Of a stretch of DNA of 35,570 nucleotides, positions 23,551 to 32,531 are shown piece after piece. Each line of letters begins with the position of its first letter. The first letter of the stretch is position 1. The notes beneath the pieces were generated by a model. That model was given only the letters and a program-made list of their open reading frames with translations, was not told where the DNA came from and searched no databases. This DNA comes from JAVBQG01 sp031549185 (GTDB taxonomy: Bacteria; Synergistota; Synergistia; Synergistales; Synergistaceae). The position numbers were made by a program, and so were the translations under genes. The stretch lies in NCBI GenBank assembly GCA_031549185.1, contig JAVBQG010000068.1:1-35570 (forward strand), written 5' to 3'.

Positions 23551-25299
23551 ATGGGAAGGCAAAAGTTTTCGTGCCAAACCGTGCCGTTTGCGCTTTGCAT
23601 GTTGCTGGTGGCGATGTGGGGCTTTCTCTCGCCCGCCGCTCCCGCCCTGGCCGCCTCCGTCGCGGCCACGACGCCGAGCGGGCCCGTCGCGGGGTTGCGA
23701 GTGGACGGGGTCAGCGCCTACAAGGGCATCCCCTACGCCAAGCCGCCCGTAGGCGACCTGCGGTTCGCTCCTCCCGAGAACGTCGAGCCGTGGACGCAGA
23801 CGCTCGACTGCACGAACTTCGGCCCCACGGCGGTGCAGACGCGACCGGTCGGCGAGCTCCCCATGTCCGAGGACTGTCTGACGCTGAACGTCTGGACGCC
23901 AGCTACACCCGGCTCCGATGAAAAACTGCCCGTCTACGTCTTCATCCACGGCGGCGCCTTCATCCAGGGCAGCGGCGCCGAACCGACGTACGACGGCACG
24001 AACTTCGCCAAACGCGGGATCGTGACGATCACCATCAATTATCGACTGAACGCGCTCGGCTTCTTCGCCACGCAAGAGACGTTCAACAAGTACGGCACCA
24101 CGGGCAACTGGGGATACCTCGACCAGATCAAGGCGCTCGAGTGGATCCGAGACAACGTGGCGGCCTTCGGCGGCGACCCGTCGCGGGTGACGATCGGCGG
24201 GGAGTCGTCGGGCAGCTATGCCGTGTCGGCCCTCATCCTGAGCCCGCTGGCGAAGGGCCTCTTCCAGGGCGCGATCATGGAGAGCGGGACCACACTGCAG
24301 ATCGCCGGCAACGTCTACTATTCCAAAGCCGACCTGAAGCGCTCCATCGAGGTCTGCAACATGATGGGCACCCTCTTCGGCGCAACCGACGACGATACGG
24401 GGCTGGCCAGGCTGCGCGCGGTGGAGGCGGACATGCTGACCGGCATGTGCCCGCTCGAACCAGACTTCCTCCGGACGACGGCGTTCTTCCTGCTGCCCCC
24501 TTACGACGGAAAAGTTGTCCCCAAAGACCCGATCAAGGCCCTTAACGCCGGTGAATTCAACAAAGTGAGGTTGCTCTTCGGTTACAACGCCGACGAGGGC
24601 TCCATATTCATCCCCGATGGAGCGACAGAAGAGCAGTACGAGGCGCTGGCGAACCGGACGTTCGGCTATGACAAAGCGAAGGGCGTGCTGGCGCGCTTTC
24701 CGGTCGACGCGCAAAATTCGGCCACGCAACGGGCGCGGCAGATTCTGGCGTACGGCATGTTCACCACCGGCATGAAGACGATGGGTGACGCGCTTGCCGG
24801 AGCAGGGCTCGACGTCTACGCCTATCATTTCGACTACGCGACGGCGGAGAACAGGGCGAACGGGCTCGGCGCGAGCCACGGCAGCGAGCTGGCCTACGTC
24901 TTCGACAACCTGGCGGCCGAGGGGCTATCCGGCCATGAATCCGAATCGCTGGCGACCGAAATGCACACCCGCTGGGCCAACTTCATCAAGAATGGCGACC
25001 CCAACATCGGCGACCCGGCGCCGTCAAGTACCCTGTGGCCGAAGTACGACGCGAACGACCCGCGGATGATCTTCTTCGACCGCGCGGTCACGTCCGGCCC
25101 CATGCCCGACAAGGCGGATATGGAGTTCATGCAGACGACCATGTTCGGAGACGACCCGTACTACCCGCACGAAAACGGTTCCCCCGACGGACCGGATCCG
25201 AACAAGACCTACGGCTCGAGCTGCGCCGCGGGCGCGATGGGCTTCGCGCTCCTCCTCGCCGCAGGGGCGGCTTTCGCCGCGCGGAAAAGACTGTTCTGA
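23551..25299 (+). CDS. Secreted type-B carboxylesterase with Synergist-CTERM-like tail
   Basis: A 582-residue exported esterase of the carboxylesterase/lipase type-B family. Sec signal peptide about residues 1-36 (basic MGRQKFSCQ, hydrophobic core, cleavage near ALA-AS). The N-terminal EDCLTLNVW and oxyanion HGGAF are present. The nucleophile elbow is GGESSG, the acid is in YNADEGS and the histidine in GASHGSELAYVF, so the catalytic triad is complete. The end has a spacer (DGPDPNKTYG), then SSCAAGAMGFALLLAAGAAF and ARKRLF, a conserved Cys, membrane stretch and basic tail as in the Synergist-CTERM sorting signal (TIGR04564 as I recall). The protein is therefore probably anchored at the envelope surface. 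ATG 23551 has AGGGAGG about 8 bases upstream. The substrate is not known. Confidence 0.88.
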   Translation: MGRQKFSCQTVPFALCMLLVAMWGFLSPAAPALAASVAATTPSGPVAGLRVDGVSAYKGIPYAKPPVGDLRFAPPENVEPWTQTLDCTNFGPTAVQTRPVGELPMSEDCLTLNVWTPATPGSDEKLPVYVFIHGGAFIQGSGAEPTYDGTNFAKRGIVTITINYRLNALGFFATQETFNKYGTTGNWGYLDQIKALEWIRDNVAAFGGDPSRVTIGGESSGSYAVSALILSPLAKGLFQGAIMESGTTLQIAGNVYYSKADLKRSIEVCNMMGTLFGATDDDTGLARLRAVEADMLTGMCPLEPDFLRTTAFFLLPPYDGKVVPKDPIKALNAGEFNKVRLLFGYNADEGSIFIPDGATEEQYEALANRTFGYDKAKGVLARFPVDAQNSATQRARQILAYGMFTTGMKTMGDALAGAGLDVYAYHFDYATAENRANGLGASHGSELAYVFDNLAAEGLSGHESESLATEMHTRWANFIKNGDPNIGDPAPSSTLWPKYDANDPRMIFFDRAVTSGPMPDKADMEFMQTTMFGDDPYYPHENGSPDGPDPNKTYGSSCAAGAMGFALLLAAGAAFAARKRLF

Positions 25300-25305
25300 C
25301 GATAC

Positions 25306-25425
25306 GGGGCTGTGCAATAACGCTGTAGGGGCGCGCATCGCGCGTCCGCCGATCCTGGAATATACCGGCGGTAGAGCGACGGCCGATGGCCGTCCCTACG
25401 AAAAGCGGCATTTTCACACAGCCCC
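25306..25425. repeat. GTAGGG-type double-hairpin repeat, full copy between convergent genes
   Basis: Ends GGGGCTGTG (25306-25314) and CACAGCCCC (25417-25425) are inverted. The scaffold is that of the copy at 16287, including TGTAGGG, CCTGGAATATACCGGCGG and CCCTACG. The two hairpin words differ here (GCGCGCATCGCGCG in one arm, GACGGCCGATGGCCGTC in the other). It starts 6 bases after the esterase stop and its last base is the first base of the hisD stop codon on the other strand. Confidence 0.85.
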
Positions 25426-26717
25426 TACCCCCCGAACTTCTCCTTCCGCACGAGCAGTGCCCTTGCGTGCGCCTCCAGGCCCTCGGTGCGGGCGAGGATC
25501 GAGCCGGGGCCGGCGAGGCTCGCCGCGCCCTCCGGCGCCAGGTCGAGGTGCGTCAGCGGGCGCAGGAACGAGCCGGTCCAGAGGCCGCTCGAGAACTTCG
25601 CGCGCGCGCTGGTCGGCAGAATGTGGTTCGTGCCCGCGATGTAATCGCCGAAGACCTCGCAGCTGCTGTAGCCGAGGAACGCCGCGCCGTAGGCCGTGCA
25701 CTTCGAGAGCGCCGCGCGGGGGTCGGAGAGCGCGAGCTGCAGGTGCTCCGGCGCCGCCTCGTTGGCGTACGCGATCGCGTCATCCAGCGACGCGGCCACG
25801 CCGATGGCGCCGTTACGGCCCCACGACTGCTCCGCCACGTCCCGTGTCGGCAGGTCGGCCAGCAGCGACTTGAGCTCGGCCTTCACTTTTTCGGCGAAGT
25901 CGCGGCTGGTGGCGATCAACACGCCGCGGGCCATCGGGTCATGCTCCGACTGCGCCAGCAGGTCGCGCGCCGTAAAGCGGTGATCCGCGCTCCCGTCGGC
26001 GACGATCAGGACCTCGCTCGGGCCCGCGAGGCCGTCGATGCCGACCTCGCCGAAGAGCACGCGCTTGGCCTCGGAGACGTAGGCGTTGCCGGGGCCCGCC
26101 ACGAAGTCGACCTTCTCGATCCTCTCACGGTCGTCGGCCACACCGAGCGCGAGGGCGGCGATCGCCTGCACGCCGCCGAGCGCCCAGATCTCGTCGACAT
26201 CCAGCAGCGCCAGCGTCGCCCGCACTGCGGCGTTGATCCTTCCGTCGCGTCCGGGCGGCGAAAAGGCGGCGACGCGCTTTACGCCCGCCTCGCGTGCCGG
26301 CACGACGGCCATGATCACGGAGCTGAGCAGCGGATAGCGTCCGCCGGGAATGTACACGGCCGCCGACTCCATCGGCACATAACGGAAACCGGCGCGGACG
26401 CCGGGAGCGATCTCCCACTCGCGGTCCATCAGCGTCTCGCGCTGCAGCGCGTGGAAGCGGCGGACGTTGGCGATCGCCGACTCGATGGCCTTGCGCACGC
26501 CCCCGTCAAGCTCGGCCAGCGCTCGCTCCGCCTCGGCGGCGGGCACGCGGAAGGGGCCGTCCGCGCCGTCGAATTTCTTCGCGTAAGCGCGCACGGCCGC
26601 CATGCCGCGGGCGCGTACATCGGCCACGATCTCCGCCACGGCGTCGCGCACTTGCGGCGAGGTCGCGTCCGGTTCCGACGCGCTCTTTTTCAACCAGGCA
26701 ATGTTTGGTCCAGTCAT
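25425..26717 (-). CDS. hisD: Histidinol dehydrogenase family protein
   Basis: A 430-residue protein of the HisD family, which oxidises L-histidinol to L-histidine in two NAD-dependent steps, using zinc. Family blocks in order: YIPGGRYPLLSSVIM, GPGNAYVSEAKRVLFG, DGLAGPSEVLIVAD, QSEHDPMA (catalytic Glu-His), NEAAPEHLQL and GTNHILPT. The length matches E. coli HisD (434). It stands alone: no other his gene is nearby, and related enzymes with other alcohol substrates (for example sulfopropanediol dehydrogenase) share the fold, so the substrate is open. ATG 26717 gives MTGPNIAWLKK; its ribosome-binding site (AAGAAGG) is about 12 bases away. An inverted-repeat element lies 20 bases upstream. Confidence 0.85.
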   Translation of the reverse strand: MTGPNIAWLKKSASEPDATSPQVRDAVAEIVADVRARGMAAVRAYAKKFDGADGPFRVPAAEAERALAELDGGVRKAIESAIANVRRFHALQRETLMDREWEIAPGVRAGFRYVPMESAAVYIPGGRYPLLSSVIMAVVPAREAGVKRVAAFSPPGRDGRINAAVRATLALLDVDEIWALGGVQAIAALALGVADDRERIEKVDFVAGPGNAYVSEAKRVLFGEVGIDGLAGPSEVLIVADGSADHRFTARDLLAQSEHDPMARGVLIATSRDFAEKVKAELKSLLADLPTRDVAEQSWGRNGAIGVAASLDDAIAYANEAAPEHLQLALSDPRAALSKCTAYGAAFLGYSSCEVFGDYIAGTNHILPTSARAKFSSGLWTGSFLRPLTHLDLAPEGAASLAGPGSILARTEGLEAHARALLVRKEKFGG

Positions 26718-26737
26718 CTCTTCATAACCTTCTTTCG

Positions 26738-26954
26738 AAAGAGCTCCCCCTCGGCTTGCTTCGCACGCCGATCCCCCTCTGAAGAGGGGGACGAGGAGGA
26801 TATTGATTTTTTCAGGTTTCGTGATCGCTACGCCGAAGCCGTTTCGCAAAAATATTTTCAAACCGTAAGGCAGAACGCAACGAGAAGCATCCTCGTCCCC
26901 CTCTTCAGAGGGGGATCGGCGTGCATAAAGCGCGCCGAGGGGGAGCTCTCTTTT
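26738..26954. repeat. 217-base inverted-repeat element (GAGCTCCCCCTCGGC ends)
   Basis: Left end 26738-26796 and right end 26891-26954 are long imperfect inverted repeats: GAGCTCCCCCTCGGC, an inner CACGCCGA, then a CCCCCTCT/AGAGGGGG hairpin and GACGAGG. The roughly 95-base interior contains no gene. It looks like a MITE (short non-autonomous element). It fills much of the 379-base gap between hisD and the LmeA-like gene; the rest contains only a TATAAT-like box at 27015-27020 that may be part of the latter's promoter. Confidence 0.8.
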
Positions 26955-27096
26955 AATGTATCCGACGTACTTCGATCTGTCAAAAGGGACGAGCGGCGAA
27001 AATCATAATATGGTTATAATACCGGCAGAGAAATTAAAAATATATTCGAGAGCGATGCCCCACAAGTTGGGATAAATTATACGGGAGGGATCGATC

Positions 27097-27813
27097 GTGA
27101 CAATTGCAAAACGTTTTCTCGCAACAACCTTCGTGCTGCTGATCCTCGCTCTGCCGTGCTACGCCGCCTCCGCGCCGACGGATATGGAGATGGCCACGCA
27201 TATGGCGAAGCTGCTCGGCGAGGAGTTCAAACCCGACTCGGTGACCGTCACGGTGAGAGACAGCGCCGCCTATGCGGAGATGAAGGGCGCGGTGGTCAGC
27301 AAGATCCGCATCGACACCATGCGCCTCGAGGCTCTGCTCACCGGGAGGGACAAACCCCTCACGAACGACGCCAGGGCGCTCGCCTCGCTGATCGGCTATT
27401 CGCGCGGCGAGATCGTGCTGACGGAGAAGGACGTCAATGCCTACTTCGCGGGCAACGACATCCGCGGCTTCTCGAACCTCAAGTTCGATTTCACGCCGAA
27501 GGGCTTCCGCGCCGACGGCCTCTTCTCCGCGGACTTCATCGTCAAGTTCCGCATCCGCCTTGCCGCGACAGGGGTGCTGGCGCTCAAATCCGACGGCGTG
27601 TACCTCGACAAGGTCGCGATCTACGTGGAAAATATGAAGCAGCCCGAGATACTGACGAACCAGATCATCTCGCGCGTGAATCCGCTGCTCGAATGGAGCG
27701 ACATCCCGTTCAAGGTGGAGTTCAAGAAGATCTCGATGGACGACGACGCCGCCCGCATGACCGGCAACCCGAAGAAATTCGAGGACGGCAGCACGGCGAC
27801 GTGGAAGAAGTAA
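27097..27813 (+). CDS. Secreted LmeA/DUF2993-like phospholipid-binding protein
   Basis: A 238-residue exported protein. Signal peptide about residues 1-24 (FLATTFVLLILALPCYAAS, cleavage after CYA). The remaining part alternates beta strands with short helices (FKPDSVTVTVRD, MKGAVVSKIRIDTMRLE, EIVLTEKDVNAYF, FKVEFKKISM). The pattern of a beta-rich protein with 'GxF..DxIxL' strands resembles the DUF2993/LmeA family of lipid-binding proteins at the cell envelope, but I see no single diagnostic motif, so this family call is moderate. The GTG start has GGGAGGG 7 bases upstream. The 46-base inverted end of the DUF559 element begins 4 bases after its stop. Confidence 0.68.
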   Translation: MTIAKRFLATTFVLLILALPCYAASAPTDMEMATHMAKLLGEEFKPDSVTVTVRDSAAYAEMKGAVVSKIRIDTMRLEALLTGRDKPLTNDARALASLIGYSRGEIVLTEKDVNAYFAGNDIRGFSNLKFDFTPKGFRADGLFSADFIVKFRIRLAATGVLALKSDGVYLDKVAIYVENMKQPEILTNQIISRVNPLLEWSDIPFKVEFKKISMDDDAARMTGNPKKFEDGSTATWKK

Positions 27814-27817
27814 AGCA

Positions 27818-28312
27818 AAACCCAACCTCACCCCCCGACCCCCTCTCCGATGCGGAGAGGGGGAGAAATGCAAAAGCAATGGGGGAGGATCTGGGAATTG
27901 TGCGCGCACAGCGTGTAAACGACGAAAAGAAAGGACAGGCGCGATCCTTCAGAAAGAATGCCACGTCGTTCGAGGACCGTGCTTGGCAGTTATTGCGTGG
28001 GCGTAGAATGCTTGGCCTCAAGTTTCGTCGACAACAGGTAGTTGGCCGCTACGTGCTTGATTTTTACTGCGCAGAATTGCGTCTGGGAATAGAGATCGAT
28101 GGCGCGATTCATGACGGACAGATCGAATATGACGCCGTACGCGATGAAATTGTATCGTCATACGGAATACGTATTTTGCGAATTCGGAACGAGGACCTGA
28201 CGGAAAGCTCGCTTGTCAACAGCCTATCCCCGTTCCTGCACGAATAAAAACCGCCCCTGCCTTGCCCCCCCTCTCCGCATCGGAAAGGGGGCCGGGGGGT
28301 GAGGTCGGGTTT
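27818..28312 (+). mobile_element. 495-base element with 46-base inverted ends and a DUF559 gene
   Basis: Left end 27818-27863 (beginning AAACCCAACCTCACC, then hairpin CCCCCTCTCC/GGAGAGGGGG) and right end 28267-28312 are inverted copies with 43 of 46 identical bases; all three differences are transitions. One open reading frame (27879-28247) lies between them. No clear target-site duplication is seen. The ends are the same palindromic family as the gene-less copies at 12714 and 35327. The nuclease gene inside the repeat arms suggests a self-contained mobile unit, but its mobility is inference. Confidence 0.7.
27879..28247 (+). CDS. DUF559 endonuclease-like protein (Vsr/PD-(D/E)XK type)
   Basis: A 122-residue protein with the DUF559 arrangement: basic N-terminal helix (KGQARSFRKNATSFEDRAW) with a conserved acidic residue, then LLRGRRMLGLKFRRQQVVG, YVLDFYCAELRLGIEIDG (with the Asp and Glu-x-Asp expected for metal binding) and DAVRDEIVSSYGIRILRIRNED. 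DUF559 proteins are related to the Vsr repair endonuclease and restriction-type nucleases; their job is not established. ATG 27879 has a weak, distant GGAGA; GTG 27900 has GGGGGAGG about 11 bases upstream and would give a 115-residue protein. The frame is also open upstream through the repeat arm, but that part merely translates the palindrome. Its codons are less GC-rich than those of its neighbours, a sign of a different origin. Confidence 0.82.
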   Translation: MGEDLGIVRAQRVNDEKKGQARSFRKNATSFEDRAWQLLRGRRMLGLKFRRQQVVGRYVLDFYCAELRLGIEIDGAIHDGQIEYDAVRDEIVSSYGIRILRIRNEDLTESSLVNSLSPFLHE

Positions 28313-28329
28313 GAAGAGGGGTAGATATA

Positions 28330-29643
<1,314 letters not shown>

Positions 29644-29644
29644 G

Positions 29645-30649
29645 ATGACATACGAAAAGACGATCGAACACCTGAAAAAGAACCCGTCGCACTGGCTGGT
29701 GACCGGGGCGGCCGGTTTCATCGGCTCGCACCTCGTCGAGGCCTTGCTGAAACTCGGCCAGCGCGTGACTGGGTTCGACAACTACGCGACGGGACACCGG
29801 GAGAACGTCGAGAGCGTGAGATCCATCGCCGGCGACGCCGCGAGAAACTTCGACATGATCGAGGGCGACATCGCCGATCATGAAGCGTGCCTGCGGGCGT
29901 GCGCCGGGGTCGACCGGATCCTCCATATGGCGGCGCTCGGCTCGGTGCCGCGCTCGATGAAAAACCCGCTCGCCACGCACGCCAACAACGAGGGCGGCTT
30001 CGTCTCGCTCCTCGTGGCGGCGAAGGAGAGCGGGATCCGGCGCGTCGTCTACGCATCGTCGAGCTCCGTCTACGGCGACGACCCGACGCTCCCCAAGGTC
30101 GAGTCGCACACGGGGCGCCCTCTCTCCCCCTACGCGCTCTCCAAAAAGATGAACGAGGAGTCGGCCGAGCTCTTCACGCGCGTATTCGGCATGGAGTGCC
30201 TCGGCCTGCGCTACTTCAACGTCTTCGGCCCGCGCCAAGACCCCGAGGGCGCGTACGCCGCGGTGATCCCCCGCTGGTTCGCCGCGCTCCGCGAAGGCAG
30301 GCACCCGGTCGTCTTCGGCGACGGCCTCACGTCGCGCGACTTCTGCTACGTGGAGAACGTCGTGCGGGCCAATATCCTGGCCGCGACGACGGAGAACGCG
30401 GCCGCCTTCGGCGAGGCCTTCAACATCGCCTGCGAGGAGAAGACGACGCTGAACGAGCTCTTCGCGGCGATCCGCGACCTCGCCGCCCCCGGCTCGGAGA
30501 TCGAACCGATCTACGAGGATTTCCGTCCCGGCGACATCGCCCACTCGCTGGCGGACGTGGGCAAAGCCCGCCGCCTGCTCGGCTACGAGCCCGTGGTGCG
30601 GGTGAAAGAGGGCCTGGCGAGGGCGGCGGCGTGGTATATGAAAGAGTAG
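29645..30649 (+). CDS. tviC: UDP-N-acetylglucosamine 4-epimerase, WbpP/TviC type
   Basis: A 334-residue short-chain-type sugar-nucleotide epimerase. GAAGFIGSHL binds NAD, DNYATGHRENV and HMAALGSVPRSMKNP follow, and the catalytic Tyr-x3-Lys is in YALSKKM, with ASSSSVYG supplying the Ser. The prefix KNPSHWLVTGAAGFIG matches WbpP/TviC (KNPKNWLITG...), which interconverts UDP-GlcNAc and UDP-GalNAc. It follows tviB with TGA-G-ATG spacing, so the two work in sequence to make a uronic acid donor for surface polysaccharide. No polysaccharide polymerase or transferase is seen in this window. A 215-base inverted-repeat element begins 4 bases after its stop. Confidence 0.9.
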   Translation: MTYEKTIEHLKKNPSHWLVTGAAGFIGSHLVEALLKLGQRVTGFDNYATGHRENVESVRSIAGDAARNFDMIEGDIADHEACLRACAGVDRILHMAALGSVPRSMKNPLATHANNEGGFVSLLVAAKESGIRRVVYASSSSVYGDDPTLPKVESHTGRPLSPYALSKKMNEESAELFTRVFGMECLGLRYFNVFGPRQDPEGAYAAVIPRWFAALREGRHPVVFGDGLTSRDFCYVENVVRANILAATTENAAAFGEAFNIACEEKTTLNELFAAIRDLAAPGSEIEPIYEDFRPGDIAHSLADVGKARRLLGYEPVVRVKEGLARAAAWYMKE

Positions 30650-30653
30650 GGCG

Positions 30654-30868
30654 CTCCCTCCGTCAGCGCTTCGCGCTGCCATCTCCCTCGAAGAGGGAGG
30701 CAAAAGACGCGTACGATATCGCCGAACAATTGGATGGCACCAAATTAGCTTGAGAGCAATCACGCAAAACATCTCGAATCACAAAAACAAAAAAGAAGAC
30801 CACGCAACGGCCCACGGTTTCTTGCCTCCCTCTCGAGGGAGGTGGCGGCCGAAGGCCGACGGAGGGAG
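30654..30868. repeat. 215-base inverted-repeat element (CTCCCTCCGTC ends)
   Basis: Left end CTCCCTCCGTCAGCGC... with the inner TCTCCCTCGAAGAGGGAGGC hairpin, and right end ...GCCGACGGAGGGAG (30855-30868), are inverted repeats of roughly 50 bases. The AT-richer interior of about 110 bases has no gene. The design, and nearly the length, match the 26738 element though the sequences differ. It fills most of the 270-base gap between tviC and hemB. Confidence 0.8.
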
Positions 30869-30919
30869 TTCTTTTAAAGATTTTCAAAAAAAGGCAATTC
30901 TCTCAGGAGGTTTGAACTT

Positions 30920-31903
30920 ATGATGAGCTACTTCCCCATCGTCAGGATGCGCCGCATTCGGGAGAACGCGACGCTGCGCAATATGTTGGCCGAGGTGACG
31001 CTCGAGCCGCGGCAGTTGATCTTGCCGCTCTTCGTCCGCCCCGGACGTGGATTCTGCGAGCCGATCGAGTCCTTGCCCGGCGTCGCGCACTGGAGCGTCG
31101 ACCGCCTGCCGGAGGTCGTCGAGCCGGCGATGGAGCTGGGCGTCAAGGCGTTTCTCTTCTTCGGGCTGCCGACCTACAAGGACGACAACGGCACCAGCTC
31201 GGCCGACATGGACCAGCCCGTGCAGCAGGCACTGTCGTCGTTGCGCGCGTGCTACCCCGACGCATACCTGATCGCCGACACCTGCCTTTGCGAGTACACG
31301 AGCCACGGGCACTGCGGGCACATCGCGCCCGACGGGCACGTGGACAACGACGAGACGCTGGCCCTGCTGGCGAAGGCGGCGGTCAGCCAGGCGCGCGCGG
31401 GCGCGCACATGGTGGCCCCGTCGGACATGATGGACGGCCGCGTCTCCGCCATCCGCGCCGCGCTCGACGCCGAGGACATGACCGACGTGGGGATCATGAG
31501 CTACGCGGCCAAGCTCGCCTCGGCCTTCTACGGCCCCTTCCGCGACGCGGCGGGGAGCGCGCCCTCCTTCGGCGACCGGCGCGGCTACCAGCTTCCCCCC
31601 TCGAACCCGCGCGAGATCATGCGCGACGCTCTGATGGACGTGGACGAGGGCGCGGACGCCCTGATCGTGAAACCCGCCGGCCCGTGCCTCGACATCGCCG
31701 CGCGTCTGCGCGGGCGCACCGAGCTGCCGCTGGCCGGCTATGTGGTGAGCGGCGAGTACATGATGCTGAGCGCCGCCATCGCCTTCGGCTCACTGGAGCG
31801 GGAGCGCGGCCTGCTGGAGTATCACCTCGGCCTGCGCCGCGCGGGCTGCGACCTCGTCATCACCTACTTCGCAACGGAGCTGGCGAAGCTGCTGAGAGAA
31901 TAA
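30920..31903 (+). CDS. hemB: Porphobilinogen synthase (5-aminolevulinate dehydratase)
   Basis: A 327-residue cytoplasmic enzyme that condenses two 5-aminolevulinate molecules to porphobilinogen in tetrapyrrole synthesis. The zinc site is Cys122, Cys124 and Cys132 (DTCLCEYTSHGHCG). The Schiff-base lysines are Lys198 (MSYAAKLASAFYGPFRDA) and Lys251 (ALIVKPAGP). The family start MRRIRENATLRNMLAE and YVVSGEYMML are also present. ATG 30920 has AGGAGG 9 bases upstream; ATG 30923 would differ by one residue. No other hem gene is in the window. The region between its stop and the next start (67 bases) contains no obvious terminator. Confidence 0.96.
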   Translation: MMSYFPIVRMRRIRENATLRNMLAEVTLEPRQLILPLFVRPGRGFCEPIESLPGVAHWSVDRLPEVVEPAMELGVKAFLFFGLPTYKDDNGTSSADMDQPVQQALSSLRACYPDAYLIADTCLCEYTSHGHCGHIAPDGHVDNDETLALLAKAAVSQARAGAHMVAPSDMMDGRVSAIRAALDAEDMTDVGIMSYAAKLASAFYGPFRDAAGSAPSFGDRRGYQLPPSNPREIMRDALMDVDEGADALIVKPAGPCLDIAARLRGRTELPLAGYVVSGEYMMLSAAIAFGSLERERGLLEYHLGLRRAGCDLVITYFATELAKLLRE

Positions 31904-31970
31904 GCGTCCGATCTACCGATAACCGGCTCGCGCCCACGCTGTATGATTTTCACGACTTGGGGGTGACGAG

Positions 31971-32492
31971 ATGAATGCGATCAAGATCCGCGAAATGCGG
32001 AGCGGGGATATCGAACGCGTTTTGGAGATCTACGGGCAGGGCGTCGAGGGCGGCAACTCGACATTTCAATCTCGGGTGCCGACACCGGAGGTGTGGGATG
32101 AGGCCCATATGGAGAAGTGCCGCCTAGTCGCCGAGGTTGACGGGAAGATCGCGGGCTGGGTGGCGCTCACCTGGGTCAGCGACGGCTGCGCATACAAGGG
32201 CGTCGCCGAGGTCAGCATCTACATCGACTCGGCGCATCACGGCAAGGGCATCGGCAGAAAACTGCTCGAGGCCGTGATCGAAGCGTCGGAGAAAGAGGGG
32301 CTGTGGACCCTGCAGGCCACGATCATGGACGGCAACATCGGCAGCGTGAAGATCAGCGAGCGTTGCGGCTTTCGCCTCGTCGGGACGCGCGAGAGGATCG
32401 ACAGAGACATCCGCGGCAAATGGCGCGACACGCTCTTTTACGAACGCCGCAGCAAGGTTGTCGGGGTGGATGGGGCGGAGGCTGCGCGATAA
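31971..32492 (+). CDS. GNAT acetyltransferase, phosphinothricin acetyltransferase (PAT) type
   Basis: A 173-residue acetyl-CoA-dependent acetyltransferase. The run IREMRSGDIERVLEIYGQGVEGGNSTF, the strand AEVSIYIDSAHHGKGIGRKLLEAVI (acetyl-CoA loop Gly-Lys-Gly-Ile-Gly-Arg) and SERCGFRLVGTRERIDR place it in the PAT/Bar subgroup. These acetylate phosphinothricin or related amines such as methionine sulfoximine; the natural substrate here is unknown. ATG 31971 has GGGGGTGACGAG just upstream. It ends 39 bases before the stop of the convergent ROK gene. Confidence 0.85.
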   Translation: MNAIKIREMRSGDIERVLEIYGQGVEGGNSTFQSRVPTPEVWDEAHMEKCRLVAEVDGKIAGWVALTWVSDGCAYKGVAEVSIYIDSAHHGKGIGRKLLEAVIEASEKEGLWTLQATIMDGNIGSVKISERCGFRLVGTRERIDRDIRGKWRDTLFYERRSKVVGVDGAEAAR

Positions 32493-32531
32493 CGTTGTGA
32501 ACGATGGGATCGCCAGGGCGGCCGTATCGCC

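Noticed and set aside
2642..25425. A CRISPR array made of the repeated hairpins
   Set aside because: Copies are kilobases apart, vary in sequence, and no spacers or cas genes are present.
27156..28247. A single 363-residue protein covering the LmeA-like and DUF559 genes
   Set aside because: The first two thirds are a shifted frame of the LmeA-like gene and the repeat arm; only the last third has family features.
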